Part shown: positions 48,195 through 55,408 of the stretch, in pieces
Layout: each line of letters starts with the position of its first letter
How positions within the stretch are numbered: position 1 is the stretch's first letter
From: Enterococcus silesiacus
Lineage (GTDB): Bacteria; Bacillota; Bacilli; Lactobacillales; Enterococcaceae
Assembly: GCA_001465115.1 (NCBI GenBank)
Contig: CP013614.1
Location: forward strand, 2,108,001-2,172,000
DNA: 64,000 bases
Direction: 5' to 3'
Made by a program: the position numbers and the translations under genes
Notes under the pieces: generated by a model
The model's input: only the letters and a program-made list of their open reading frames with translations
The model's database searches: none
What the model was told of the DNA's origin: nothing

Positions 48195-48541
48195 ACTGAC
48201 AAATAGAGAAAAGTAATTGAAAACATAAACAAGCTTTCAATAAGCCGAAAGTAGGCGCAACGTCAATTTTTCGTTAGCGATAGATTTTACCTGTTTCTTT
48301 TTCTGAAGGTGGCTGTTGATTCGTTTTTTTCTAACTGAACGCTAAAATCTAGAGGAAGAACGACTTGATTCGTATTATAATTTTTAAGCATAAGAACATC
48401 TCACTAGTTTATTGGCTTAGTCACTTTTATTTTAGCAAAGGTGTTCTTATTTTTGTACAACAAAATAATCCAGATGCCAATCAAGTTGACTGGTATCTGA
48501 ATTTTTCGTTCAGACTTATATCCCAAACCTTTTTGCTTTTT
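48195..48541. other. Intergenic region between convergent genes
   Basis: This 347-base stretch shows no convincing gene. It holds a 9-bp inverted repeat (ATAAGAACA 48390-48398 with TGTTCTTAT 48442-48450) that could loop out 43 bases, and a terminator at 48471-48499. A frame of about 80 codons starting at 48365 reads across both hairpins and has no ribosome site. Confidence 0.5.
48471..48499. terminator. Bidirectional terminator between nitroreductase and GT1 genes
   Basis: CAGATGCCA pairs with TGGTATCTG (one G-T wobble) around an 11-base loop and is followed by AATTTTT on the plus strand. On the minus strand the flank is GATTATTTT. It lies between convergent genes. Confidence 0.65.
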
Positions 48542-49762
48542 TTATTTAGCATTCGCAGTTACGAATTGCAGCAATTCTTTGGCAGCCATGGTACTTCCTT
48601 CCATTGACTGAAGCTCTTGCTGCAATTTTTTAGCTTGTTGCCTATAGATCGATTCTTCTAAAAGCTTTTGGATATTTTTTTTAAATAGATGTTGATCTTT
48701 CAATTTATTTTTCTTTATTTGGATCGCATTACCATACTTAACACAGCAGTCAATATTATATTCTTGTTCTTTTTGTAAGCCAATACCAATAAATGGTTTT
48801 CCAGCGAAACACGCCGTTTGAACAGTTCCTTCGCCGCCATGAAGAACACAAGCCATGACTTTATTTTGAACGGCCATTGCAGGCAGCCAATCAAAGAGAT
48901 GAACATTCTTCGGAAGTTGCTTTATTTGTTCTTCTGTTAAGTAGCTTTTCATTGGGCTGATTACTTCAACAGCTAGTCCATCAAAGCTTTGTAACAGGTC
49001 AAAAATAAGTTGGTGATTAGCTGAGCTGCCCATACTACAATAAATGAGCGGTTTTGTACTTATCTCCAATAACTGCTGTAAGTCTCGAGGTATTTCTTCA
49101 TTTAACTTTGCAAAAATGGGCCCTACATAGACGCTATTCTTTGGTAAAACAGGATTTTTCGTTAAGAGTTCCGGAGTCGTAATACAATTTAAATCTGCAG
49201 ACATCGCATCAATTGTATATTCAAAATGGTCTTTCACTCCAAATTCTTTTATCAGCTTTTTAATGTCTTTTGGGAGCCATTTTAAGTTTAAAAGAAGTGC
49301 TTTCACTATTTTTTTTATATACGGCTTTGATTCTTTCATAAATAGTGGACCTTCTATATGCGCTCGGCTATAAGCATACGGTTTAACATAAATCAGTGGA
49401 ACTTTTTTTACACGGGCACTGATTAGTAAACTGATCGTAGAACCGATAATGATTCCATCAGGGTCGATTTTTTCAATCAATTGCAATTCATTTTCGATCC
49501 TCATTCTCAACATATTATAAGTAAAAGGAATTCTGACGGTTTTCATTTGATCAAATTTCATAATATTTTGGATATCCGTCTCTGCTAAATGAGGCGTTAA
49601 ATAGTTAAACTCAAAGCCTTCTTTCTCGATAAAAGTAGCAAATTTCCGACTATACCCCATAAAAATACAGATGGCTTGAGACTGACATGCTTTAGCGACT
49701 TCAATCATTCTAGTCGTTTCCGCTAGATTAAAGGTTTCAGGTGCAAATAATAATGTCTTCAT
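48542..49762 (-). CDS. GT1-family (UGT/MGT-like) glycosyltransferase
   Basis: The 406-residue protein has a GT-B fold of the GT1 family. The C-terminal donor-binding motif is FDWLPAMAVQNKV, then VLHGGEGTVQTACFAGKPFIGIGLQKEQ, with the conserved HGG and the acidic/Gln end of the PSPG-like box. The N-terminal acceptor domain is variable. GT1 enzymes in bacteria glycosylate small hydrophobic molecules such as macrolides or sterols and flavonoids. It overlaps the upstream MerR-type regulator gene by four bases. A role in inactivating a toxic compound sensed by the regulator is likely but inferred. Confidence 0.85.
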   Translation of the reverse strand: MKTLLFAPETFNLAETTRMIEVAKACQSQAICIFMGYSRKFATFIEKEGFEFNYLTPHLAETDIQNIMKFDQMKTVRIPFTYNMLRMRIENELQLIEKIDPDGIIIGSTISLLISARVKKVPLIYVKPYAYSRAHIEGPLFMKESKPYIKKIVKALLLNLKWLPKDIKKLIKEFGVKDHFEYTIDAMSADLNCITTPELLTKNPVLPKNSVYVGPIFAKLNEEIPRDLQQLLEISTKPLIYCSMGSSANHQLIFDLLQSFDGLAVEVISPMKSYLTEEQIKQLPKNVHLFDWLPAMAVQNKVMACVLHGGEGTVQTACFAGKPFIGIGLQKEQEYNIDCCVKYGNAIQIKKNKLKDQHLFKKNIQKLLEESIYRQQAKKLQQELQSMEGSTMAAKELLQFVTANAK

Positions 49763-50196
49763 TGGTCCATCGTTCCATTTTCTGAGATCATCTGATAGAT
49801 TTCCTCAATGTATCGATCGATTTTGCTCTCGTCTTCCACATTGAAGTCGTTTATTTCCGGAATTTTTTCGAACAACGATAACATTTGCTTGTAGTAGTCG
49901 ATTTTATCTTGAAAGAACTTTTTCTTTGAGTCAATTAATCGCTCTGTTTGTTCTTTGCAGCTAGCCGTGGTTTCTACTCCCATCATCTTCAAAATCAACT
50001 GCATTTCTTCAAGACTAAACTCACCATATTTCATGACTAATATGTACTTGATCATGATAAGATCCAGCTCTTGGTAAACCCGGTAGCCGTTTTCTTTTCT
50101 GGTTGGTTTTAGAAGATCGACTTTGTCGTAATACCTTAATGTTGATTTTGGAATATTAAGAATTTCCGCTACTTGTTTTACTGTTTTCCCTGTCAT
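49759..50196 (-). CDS. MerR-family transcriptional regulator
   Basis: The 145-residue protein has an N-terminal winged HTH of the MerR family (TVKQVAEILNIPKSTLRYYDKVDLLKPTRKENGYRVY) and a coiled-coil dimerisation helix (about 75-115). A short C-terminal effector region follows, with one cysteine (CKEQ) at about residue 80. No metal-binding Cys cluster is seen, so it is more like the drug-sensing BmrR/TipA group. It is encoded in a translational overlap with the GT1 gene and probably controls it. A ribosome site GGAGG lies before the ATG. Confidence 0.88.
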   Translation of the reverse strand: MTGKTVKQVAEILNIPKSTLRYYDKVDLLKPTRKENGYRVYQELDLIMIKYILVMKYGEFSLEEMQLILKMMGVETTASCKEQTERLIDSKKKFFQDKIDYYKQMLSLFEKIPEINDFNVEDESKIDRYIEEIYQMISENGTMDQ

Positions 50197-50302
50197 TTTA
50201 TACCTCCGATTGCTTTTGTTGTACTATAACATGAAACCTAACTTTAATGTCAATATAAAAAAAGGCTGTGATAACAGTCGTTTAGGCATGAGCAATTGGA
50301 CC

Positions 50303-50366
50303 AAAAGAGGCTGAGTCATAACTCGAAGAGTTACATCTCAGCCTCTTAAAATTCGGATAAACGGTA
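50303..50366 (-). repeat. Diverged partial copy of repeat family 1 (3' module, minus strand)
   Basis: Read on the minus strand this contains ACCGTTTATCCG followed by a 9-bp stem GAGGCTGAG/CTCAGCCTC around the family loop (AACTC-ttcg-AGTT), then TTTTGG. Six of nine stem positions differ from the other copies, yet pairing is kept. Just beyond, plus-strand bases 50374-50400 show a second loop-like piece (AACTC-aaag-AGTT), probably another remnant. Confidence 0.65.
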
Positions 50367-50424
50367 GTAACGTTAATATAACTCAAAGAGTTTGTTCCAG
50401 GTGTTTTGAAATACGCTGTAGCTT

Positions 50425-50874
50425 TTACACGATATTATTAACCACCAAAACATTGGCTTTCGTATGATTAACAACATAAGAAGTCGTTGATCCCACCATC
50501 AATCGTTCAAAACCATTTAACCCTGTTCTGCCGATTACAATCAGATCAATCGGTTCCTTTGACTCTGTAAAATCTGCAATCAACGATTTAGGATAACCGT
50601 ACATAACATACGTAAATACATTCGTTATGCCCTGTTCAAGTGCCTTTGTCTCACGTTTTTTCATTTCTTCTTCTTCTCTTGAACGAAGCTCTTCCATCAC
50701 TGTTCCCATCGACATCGTCAGTTCACCAAAGTAATTGCCCATCTCTTCAATAACAGACAATATATGCAAGGTAGCACCGTTTCGTTTAGCAATTTTTATT
50801 GCTTCTTGAAAAGCATTTTCTGACTGATCAGAGCCATCTACTGCAACTAAGATATTCTTGTATGATTCTCCCAT
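50425..50874 (-). CDS. Universal stress protein, UspA family
   Basis: The 149-residue protein has the Usp fold with ATP-binding residues. VAVDGSDQSENAF is at the N-terminus and the C-terminal GRTGLNGFERLMVGSTTSYVV matches the G-2x-G-9x-G(S/T) motif. It likely binds ATP and supports survival under stress. The ATG at 50874 has AAGGAGG nine bases upstream. An upstream frame extends further but reads through this site. The gene stands alone. Confidence 0.92.
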   Translation of the reverse strand: MGESYKNILVAVDGSDQSENAFQEAIKIAKRNGATLHILSVIEEMGNYFGELTMSMGTVMEELRSREEEEMKKRETKALEQGITNVFTYVMYGYPKSLIADFTESKEPIDLIVIGRTGLNGFERLMVGSTTSYVVNHTKANVLVVNNIV

Positions 50875-50961
50875 GATAAAAACCTCCTTCTTTGCTAGTT
50901 CTATTATACTACGTAAAAGGGCTTTCACCAAAAAATACTACCGAATTAAAAAACTTTCTAC

Positions 50962-50990
50962 TTTACACGGATAAAAAGCCATGTTATAGT
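50962..50990 (+). promoter_or_regulatory. Promoter of the 49-residue protein gene
   Basis: TTTACA (50962-50967) and TATAGT (50985-50990) are 17 bases apart, giving a transcription start about 60 bases before the ATG at 51054. The region overlaps the upstream side of the divergent uspA gene. Confidence 0.7.
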
Positions 50991-51053
50991 AATCATGGAA
51001 TTTCGTTATCAGATATCGTTGCCTTTCATAAGAATCAAGAGAGGAGAATTATT

Positions 51054-51203
51054 ATGACATTTGGTAATAAAGTATTAAAATACCGTGTAGCACTTGATAC
51101 AAAGAAAAATTTGTTTATGGCTATTGATGCAAATAACCAAGCAAATATCGCTTATGGTATCACAATTACACAAGCAGTAAAAGAATTGAAAAAATCTATT
51201 TAA
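51054..51203 (+). CDS. Small protein of unknown function (49 residues)
   Basis: The 49-residue product begins MTFGNKVLKYRVALDT and ends AVKELKKSI. It is basic and soluble with no signal peptide, and I do not recognise a family. The gene is supported by a GAGGAG ribosome site nine bases before the ATG, a good upstream promoter and a strong terminator 45 bases after the stop, so it forms a complete transcription unit. A longer frame from 50892 overlaps the uspA start region and is not likely. Confidence 0.7.
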   Translation: MTFGNKVLKYRVALDTKKNLFMAIDANNQANIAYGITITQAVKELKKSI

Positions 51204-51247
51204 GGAGTTATCAACCTAAATGAGCACTTCAAGTTCTAATACGATTT

Positions 51248-51284
51248 AAAGGCATCTCGTGAACGTTCGATCACAGATGCCTTT
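51248..51284. terminator. Bidirectional terminator after the 49-residue protein gene
   Basis: A perfect 10-bp stem AAAGGCATCT/AGATGCCTTT with a 17-base loop is followed by TTTT on the plus strand. It lies between convergent genes and ends just before the DUF3923-like gene stop. Confidence 0.85.
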
Positions 51285-51293
51285 TTTGTTTGC

Positions 51294-51521
51294 TTATTTA
51301 TGATTCAATGTTCTCCACGTTTTTTTCTTGATAGAATGTCGCCAGCTCATTTGGATAAATAGTACAATGAAAAAGAGTACGGCTATGATTGCAATTGATA
51401 TCATCCTCAATCCAACTGTCTGCTCTGCGCCGCTTCCATCTACCACTCTATTTAAGAGATGAATAAGTCCACTGATAAATACTACCAACCAAACAACATT
51501 TACTGCCCACCATTTTTTCAT
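51294..51521 (-). CDS. Small two-helix membrane protein, DUF3923-like
   Basis: The 75-residue protein has two membrane helices (about 5-22 and 40-60) joined by a loop with VVDGSGAEQTVGLR, which resembles the DUF3923 family of small Firmicutes membrane proteins. Function is unknown. A GGGGGC-type ribosome site precedes the ATG. It is convergent with the 49-residue protein gene and shares its terminator. Confidence 0.6.
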   Translation of the reverse strand: MKKWWAVNVVWLVVFISGLIHLLNRVVDGSGAEQTVGLRMISIAIIAVLFFIVLFIQMSWRHSIKKKTWRTLNHK

Positions 51522-51666
51522 TTTTCGGCCCCCTTTTATTTAACTATACTATTTTTTTCTAAACTAGGTAATCAGACTTTAGTCTAGTTTTTGACCCCTT
51601 AGGTTATTAGTCTTTAGGGATTGATAAAGTTATGTCCACGCGCTTAGTTTGATTGTGATAGACAAA

Positions 51667-51694
51667 AAAACATCTGACATATGTCAGATGTTTT
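51667..51694 (-). terminator. Intrinsic terminator of cspA
   Basis: A perfect 14+14-base palindrome (AAAACATCTGACAT and complement, no spacer) is followed on the minus strand by TTTGTC, giving a run of seven T residues, 13 bases after the csp stop. Confidence 0.85.
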
Positions 51695-51706
51695 GGAATG
51701 GATGAA

Positions 51707-51907
51707 TTAGTTTTTTACTACGTTTACCGCTTGAGGTCCACGATCTGAATCTTCAACGTCGAAGCTTACTGATTGACCTTCTTCGATTGTTTTGAATCCT
51801 TCTCCTTGGATAGCTGAGAAGTGTACGAATACATCGCTTCCGTCTTCGCGAGAGATAAATCCAAATCCTTTTTCTGCGTTAAACCATTTCACTGTTCCTT
51901 GTTCCAT
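51707..51907 (-). CDS. cspA: Cold shock protein (CspA family)
   Basis: The 66-residue protein is a single cold-shock domain with RNP1-like KGFGFISRE and RNP2-like VFVHFSAI. It binds single-stranded RNA and DNA as a chaperone. The frame is open 93 bases further upstream, but [10 protein letters not shown] is the true start, preceded by GAGGAGG. That leaves a 5' leader of about 100 bases from the promoter at 52017-52045, as is common for cold-shock mRNAs. Confidence 0.95.
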   Translation of the reverse strand: MEQGTVKWFNAEKGFGFISREDGSDVFVHFSAIQGEGFKTIEEGQSVSFDVEDSDRGPQAVNVVKN

Positions 51908-52016
51908 TCTTTGTTCCTCCTCGTGCTTAAGCACTAAATATTGTAACATTGCCCGTGTACGATAGAGGGTTTTAAAATTAAAACTTCTATATTGTCCCAA
52001 ACAAGATTACACCTAC

Positions 52017-52045
52017 ATTGTACATGTGAACCCTTATTTTTGCAA
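52017..52045 (-). promoter_or_regulatory. Promoter of cspA
   Basis: On the minus strand TTGCAA (52045-52040) and TACAAT (52022-52017) are separated by 17 bases. The transcript would begin near 52010, giving a leader of about 100 bases before the cspA start. Confidence 0.7.
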
Positions 52046-52054
52046 GAATTCTAG

Positions 52055-52756
52055 CTAGTCTGCAGCAAAAAAGTTTTCTTCTCTCATACTGATGTAAACT
52101 TGTTCTCCAATAATAATATGATCCAAAACCTCGATGCCCATCATTTTTCCACATTCCTGCATTCTTTGCGTAAAATGAATATCACTTTCCGAAGGTGTTG
52201 GATTGCCGCTGGGGTGATTATGCGCAAGAATCAAACGTGCAGCAGAATACTTTACTGCGCTACGAAAGATCTCTCTTGGATGCGCAACACTTTGATTTAA
52301 TGAGCCTTTAAAAACAGTTTCTTGCTTGATCACTTCGTTTTTGGTATTTAAATATAAACAAACTAAATGCTCTTGCTGAAAATCTTGTAATTCGTAGATT
52401 AAACTTTGGGCAATTTGATAACTGGAGGAAACCCTTCCTAGCTTCAACTGAGTACTTTGCTGAATGCGGTACCCAAACTCGATAGCCGCCCTTAGTTCAA
52501 TCGCTTTGATTCTACCAATCCCTTTGATCTCCATCATTTCAGTCAGTGTGGCATTTTTCAATTCGTATAAATGATTGAAATAATTCAAAAACTTTGAAGC
52601 AACTTCCATAACATTCCTATTTTTAGAGCCTGTTCTTAATAAAATCGCTAACAGTTCTTGATTGGATAAGGCCTTCTCCCCTACAACTTCCAACCGTTCT
52701 CGTGGTAAACAATCCTCCGGCATTTCTCTAATAAATAATTTTTCTTCTTTGATCAA
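52055..52756 (-). CDS. radC: RadC-like JAB-domain protein
   Basis: The 233-residue protein has an N-terminal helix-hairpin-helix-like part (EMMEIKGIGRIKAIEL) and a C-terminal JAMM/MPN metalloprotease-like domain with the motif HNHPSGNPTPSESD. It was named for DNA repair, but the true function is unsettled. Length and motifs are standard. It lies between cspA and a HAD phosphatase gene on the same strand. It ends only ten bases upstream of the cspA -35 box. Confidence 0.93.
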   Translation of the reverse strand: MIKEEKLFIREMPEDCLPRERLEVVGEKALSNQELLAILLRTGSKNRNVMEVASKFLNYFNHLYELKNATLTEMMEIKGIGRIKAIELRAAIEFGYRIQQSTQLKLGRVSSSYQIAQSLIYELQDFQQEHLVCLYLNTKNEVIKQETVFKGSLNQSVAHPREIFRSAVKYSAARLILAHNHPSGNPTPSESDIHFTQRMQECGKMMGIEVLDHIIIGEQVYISMREENFFAAD

Positions 52757-52815
52757 AAAATCACTCCCTTATACGCTTCTACTTATAAAATACGCAAAGG
52801 AGTGATTCATTTATT

Positions 52816-53475
52816 TTATTTTTTTAAATAGGTAGGAACTTGGCTTAGGCTTTCAAATATCTCTATTGTTTTTTCTTTGATTTCATCGGTTGGGGCCAAC
52901 AAGTCTGGTACCATAATCACAGGAATTCCAGCTGCATCGGCTGCTGTTACACCATGAAATGAATCTTCAAAGATCAATGTATTTTCTGCTTTTGTTCCCA
53001 AATTAGCTAAAGCTTTTTTAAATATTTCTGGATCTGGTTTTGCTCGAGTCACATCTTCTGCTGAAACGATCCCAGAAAAACGTTCTTTAATTCCAGCGCC
53101 ATCTAATAATAACTCAATTGCTGGACGAACATTACTTGAAGCGACTATTTTGGGAATCTCTTGTTGCTCAAGAAAATCGAGTAACTCTAAGACACCCTCT
53201 TTTAACGGTACTTTCCCCGCTTCAAATACCTGATAAGTATCATCATATGAACGTTGGATAAACTCATCCACTTTTTCCTTACCGAAATCCTGATAAATTC
53301 GATGATAATTTTCTTGTACCTCTTCATCTGACACACCTAAAAACTCTAAATAAACTTCTTTGCTATAAGGAAAGTTCATCGCATCCGCTATTTTTTGGGT
53401 CGACTGATAATAAATCAGTTCCGTATCGAATAATAATCCATCCATATCAAATATTACGCCATCAATTTGTTTCAT
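52816..53475 (-). CDS. HAD-superfamily hydrolase, beta-phosphoglucomutase/phosphatase type
   Basis: The 219-residue protein has motif I FDMDGLLFDTE, motif II VASSNVRP, motif III KPDPEIF and motif IV LIFEDSFHGVTAA, with the alpha-helical cap of the beta-phosphoglucomutase subgroup. It is likely a phosphatase or mutase for a small sugar phosphate, and the exact substrate is unknown. Its ATG is preceded by GGAGG. It is downstream of folC, separated by a 240-base region with a hairpin repeat. Confidence 0.88.
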   Translation of the reverse strand: MKQIDGVIFDMDGLLFDTELIYYQSTQKIADAMNFPYSKEVYLEFLGVSDEEVQENYHRIYQDFGKEKVDEFIQRSYDDTYQVFEAGKVPLKEGVLELLDFLEQQEIPKIVASSNVRPAIELLLDGAGIKERFSGIVSAEDVTRAKPDPEIFKKALANLGTKAENTLIFEDSFHGVTAADAAGIPVIMVPDLLAPTDEIKEKTIEIFESLSQVPTYLKK

Positions 53476-53591
53476 AATTTCCTCCCGTATAATAATTAAT
53501 GATCAACAGTTTCTTTGAAGCTCTTGTACTTTCCAACATCCGTTCATTTTATGCATTGTATTTCAAATTAAAAGAGAAACAGACTCGTTCA

Positions 53592-53690
53592 CTCTCGACA
53601 GGAAAATAGGAAAAAATAAATATGGTGCTCTTTACCACAATTATTTTTTATCTTTTTCCCGAGAGAGTAGCCCGCGTAGCTAGATAACAT
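53592..53690. repeat. Hairpin repeat family 2, copy 1
   Basis: The core is a long imperfect hairpin. CTCTCG at 53592 pairs with CGAGAG at 53660-53665, and inside them GGAAAATAGGAAAAAATAA faces TTATTTTTTATC-TTTTTCC around TGGT/ACCA. AGCTAGATAACAT (53678-53690) follows. The same core and tail recur at 61864-62008. The element lies between folC and the HAD gene and could act as a terminator. Confidence 0.65.
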
Positions 53691-53719
53691 ATAGCACACT
53701 CGACTTCGTCTTGTTGAGA

Positions 53720-55039
53720 CTAGTCCTCATCGCCAGATCCTATGTTCAACAACAATTCCCTTACCTGTGAAACAAAATAAAGCGAGCCTGTCACTAACAT
53801 CAAATCATCTGCTGACATTTTTTCTAAAATTTCACCTAACCCAAATTGCCACAGTGAAACGATTTCCGTTTTATCATCTTCAAAATGTTCCATTTTTGTT
53901 AATTCGATTGCTCTAGGATAATCAAAAGTGGTCAAATATAAATGAACATTAGGAACTTTTCTTAATATAGATATCATCTGATCAATATTTTTTGACGCTA
54001 GTGCTGAGAATAAAATATGGATCTCACGATTGGGAAATTCCTTTTTCAAATTGTCAGCCAAACGGCGCATTGCATGATCATTGTGCGCACCATCTAAAAT
54101 GATCAACGGTTCATCACTGATTTTTTCCATTCGAGCAGGCCACTGAGCCTGAGCCAAGCCTTGATAAACATCTCTATCAGTAAAGTTGATTTGCTGCATT
54201 TCACAATAGAGATAAAATAATTGAATAGCTACTGCCGCATTTTCTACTTGATGACGACCTAATAAAGGTACTTTGACCTTAGGTAATTTGCCTGCTTCAC
54301 CATAAAAATCAAAAATCTCGCCCCAATTTTTGTCTGGATGGCGGTATTCAGCCTTGTAGTCTTTTTCATAGCGATACACTCTGCTATTTTTTTTATCGGC
54401 GACTTCATTAATCACAACAAACGCTTCTTCTCCAATATTTCCAGTTACAACCGGTATGCCCTCTTTAATGATTCCAGCTTTTTGAAAGGCAATTTCTTCC
54501 AGTGTATCGCCTAAAATTTCTGTATGGTCTTTGCCGATCGTGGTAATTGCTGTTAGCATCGATTTTACTACATTGGTACTATCTAATAAACCACCAAGTC
54601 CTACTTCAACAATGGCGATATCGACTTTTTCATCTAGAAAATAATCAAGTGCCATCACAGTCAACGTTTCAAATTCCGTGATTCCTGCACTTGTTGGCTG
54701 TTGATCCATTTCTTTGATCAGCTCTTGATATTTTTCTACGTACTGAATGATATGATTGTCTGAAATGCCTTTTCCATTGATCGCAATTCGTTCATTGAAG
54801 TGTTCGATATAAGGAGAAGTGAACGTTCCTACCTTTAACCCCAATTCTTCTAACATACAGCGTAAATACGTTACTGTAGAGCCTTTTCCATTTGTACCAG
54901 CAATATGGATCGTTGGTACTTTTGCTTCTGGGTTCCCGACTCTGTTTAATAATGCTTCCACTCGATCAAGACCTGGTCTGGAACCAAATGGCAGTCTGCT
55001 ATGAATCCAATTAATCGCTTCTTCTATCGTTAATGACAT
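53720..55039 (-). CDS. folC: Folylpolyglutamate synthase/dihydrofolate synthase
   Basis: The 439-residue ligase has the Mur-ligase-like ATP site HIAGTNGKGSTVTYL (residues about 45-60), the omega-loop region TSPYIEHFNERI, VEVGLGGLLDSTN, and the C-terminal domain with LDGAHNDHAM. It adds glutamate residues to reduced folates and may also make dihydrofolate. In E. faecalis, from memory, folC follows valS directly. Here yfhO and TVP38 genes in the opposite direction lie between them. The ATG has a GAGGAG ribosome site. Confidence 0.94.
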   Translation of the reverse strand: MSLTIEEAINWIHSRLPFGSRPGLDRVEALLNRVGNPEAKVPTIHIAGTNGKGSTVTYLRCMLEELGLKVGTFTSPYIEHFNERIAINGKGISDNHIIQYVEKYQELIKEMDQQPTSAGITEFETLTVMALDYFLDEKVDIAIVEVGLGGLLDSTNVVKSMLTAITTIGKDHTEILGDTLEEIAFQKAGIIKEGIPVVTGNIGEEAFVVINEVADKKNSRVYRYEKDYKAEYRHPDKNWGEIFDFYGEAGKLPKVKVPLLGRHQVENAAVAIQLFYLYCEMQQINFTDRDVYQGLAQAQWPARMEKISDEPLIILDGAHNDHAMRRLADNLKKEFPNREIHILFSALASKNIDQMISILRKVPNVHLYLTTFDYPRAIELTKMEHFEDDKTEIVSLWQFGLGEILEKMSADDLMLVTGSLYFVSQVRELLLNIGSGDED

Positions 55040-55408
55040 CTGATCAACTCCTCATTATCTATTATATCGAAAGCTGAAGTGCTTTTCACTAATTAACGTC
55101 TATAATTCCATAAATGATCAATTTGCTGTAAAAAAAGAACGATTCTATAAAAAAGAGTAAACAAATAACCCAGCACTTTTAAATAAAAACGGTTGTGATA
55201 AAATAAATGAGGTATCTTCTAAAGTGAACACTGATTCTTTTGCATCTTTACCAAGTCACATGATAGACTAGAATCTTAGATAGATAGCCAAATAAACTTG
55301 ATTAAAAAATAATTATTGTTGTAGGTAGTTCGTTTGATTTCACACGATTGATTGGACCTTTATCCTAAAGCAGTTACTAATCATTAGAATAGAGGAGCAG
55401 TATAAAAT
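55040..55408. other. Divergent promoter region of folC and the yfhO remnant
   Basis: This 369-base AT-rich stretch separates divergent genes. An extended -10-like TGATAAAAT (about 55197-55205) resembles the one before rpoY and may serve the plus-strand genes, though over 200 bases from the start. I see no gene, repeat or strong hairpin here. Confidence 0.45.

Noticed and set aside
48365..48607. 80-codon plus-strand reading frame at the nitroreductase/GT1 border
   Set aside because: It overlaps the end of the GT1 gene, crosses two hairpins and has no ribosome site.
51908..52000. 31-codon N-terminal extension of the cold shock protein
   Set aside because: It reads through the GAGGAGG ribosome site and the leader. 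The 66-residue form is the normal family length.
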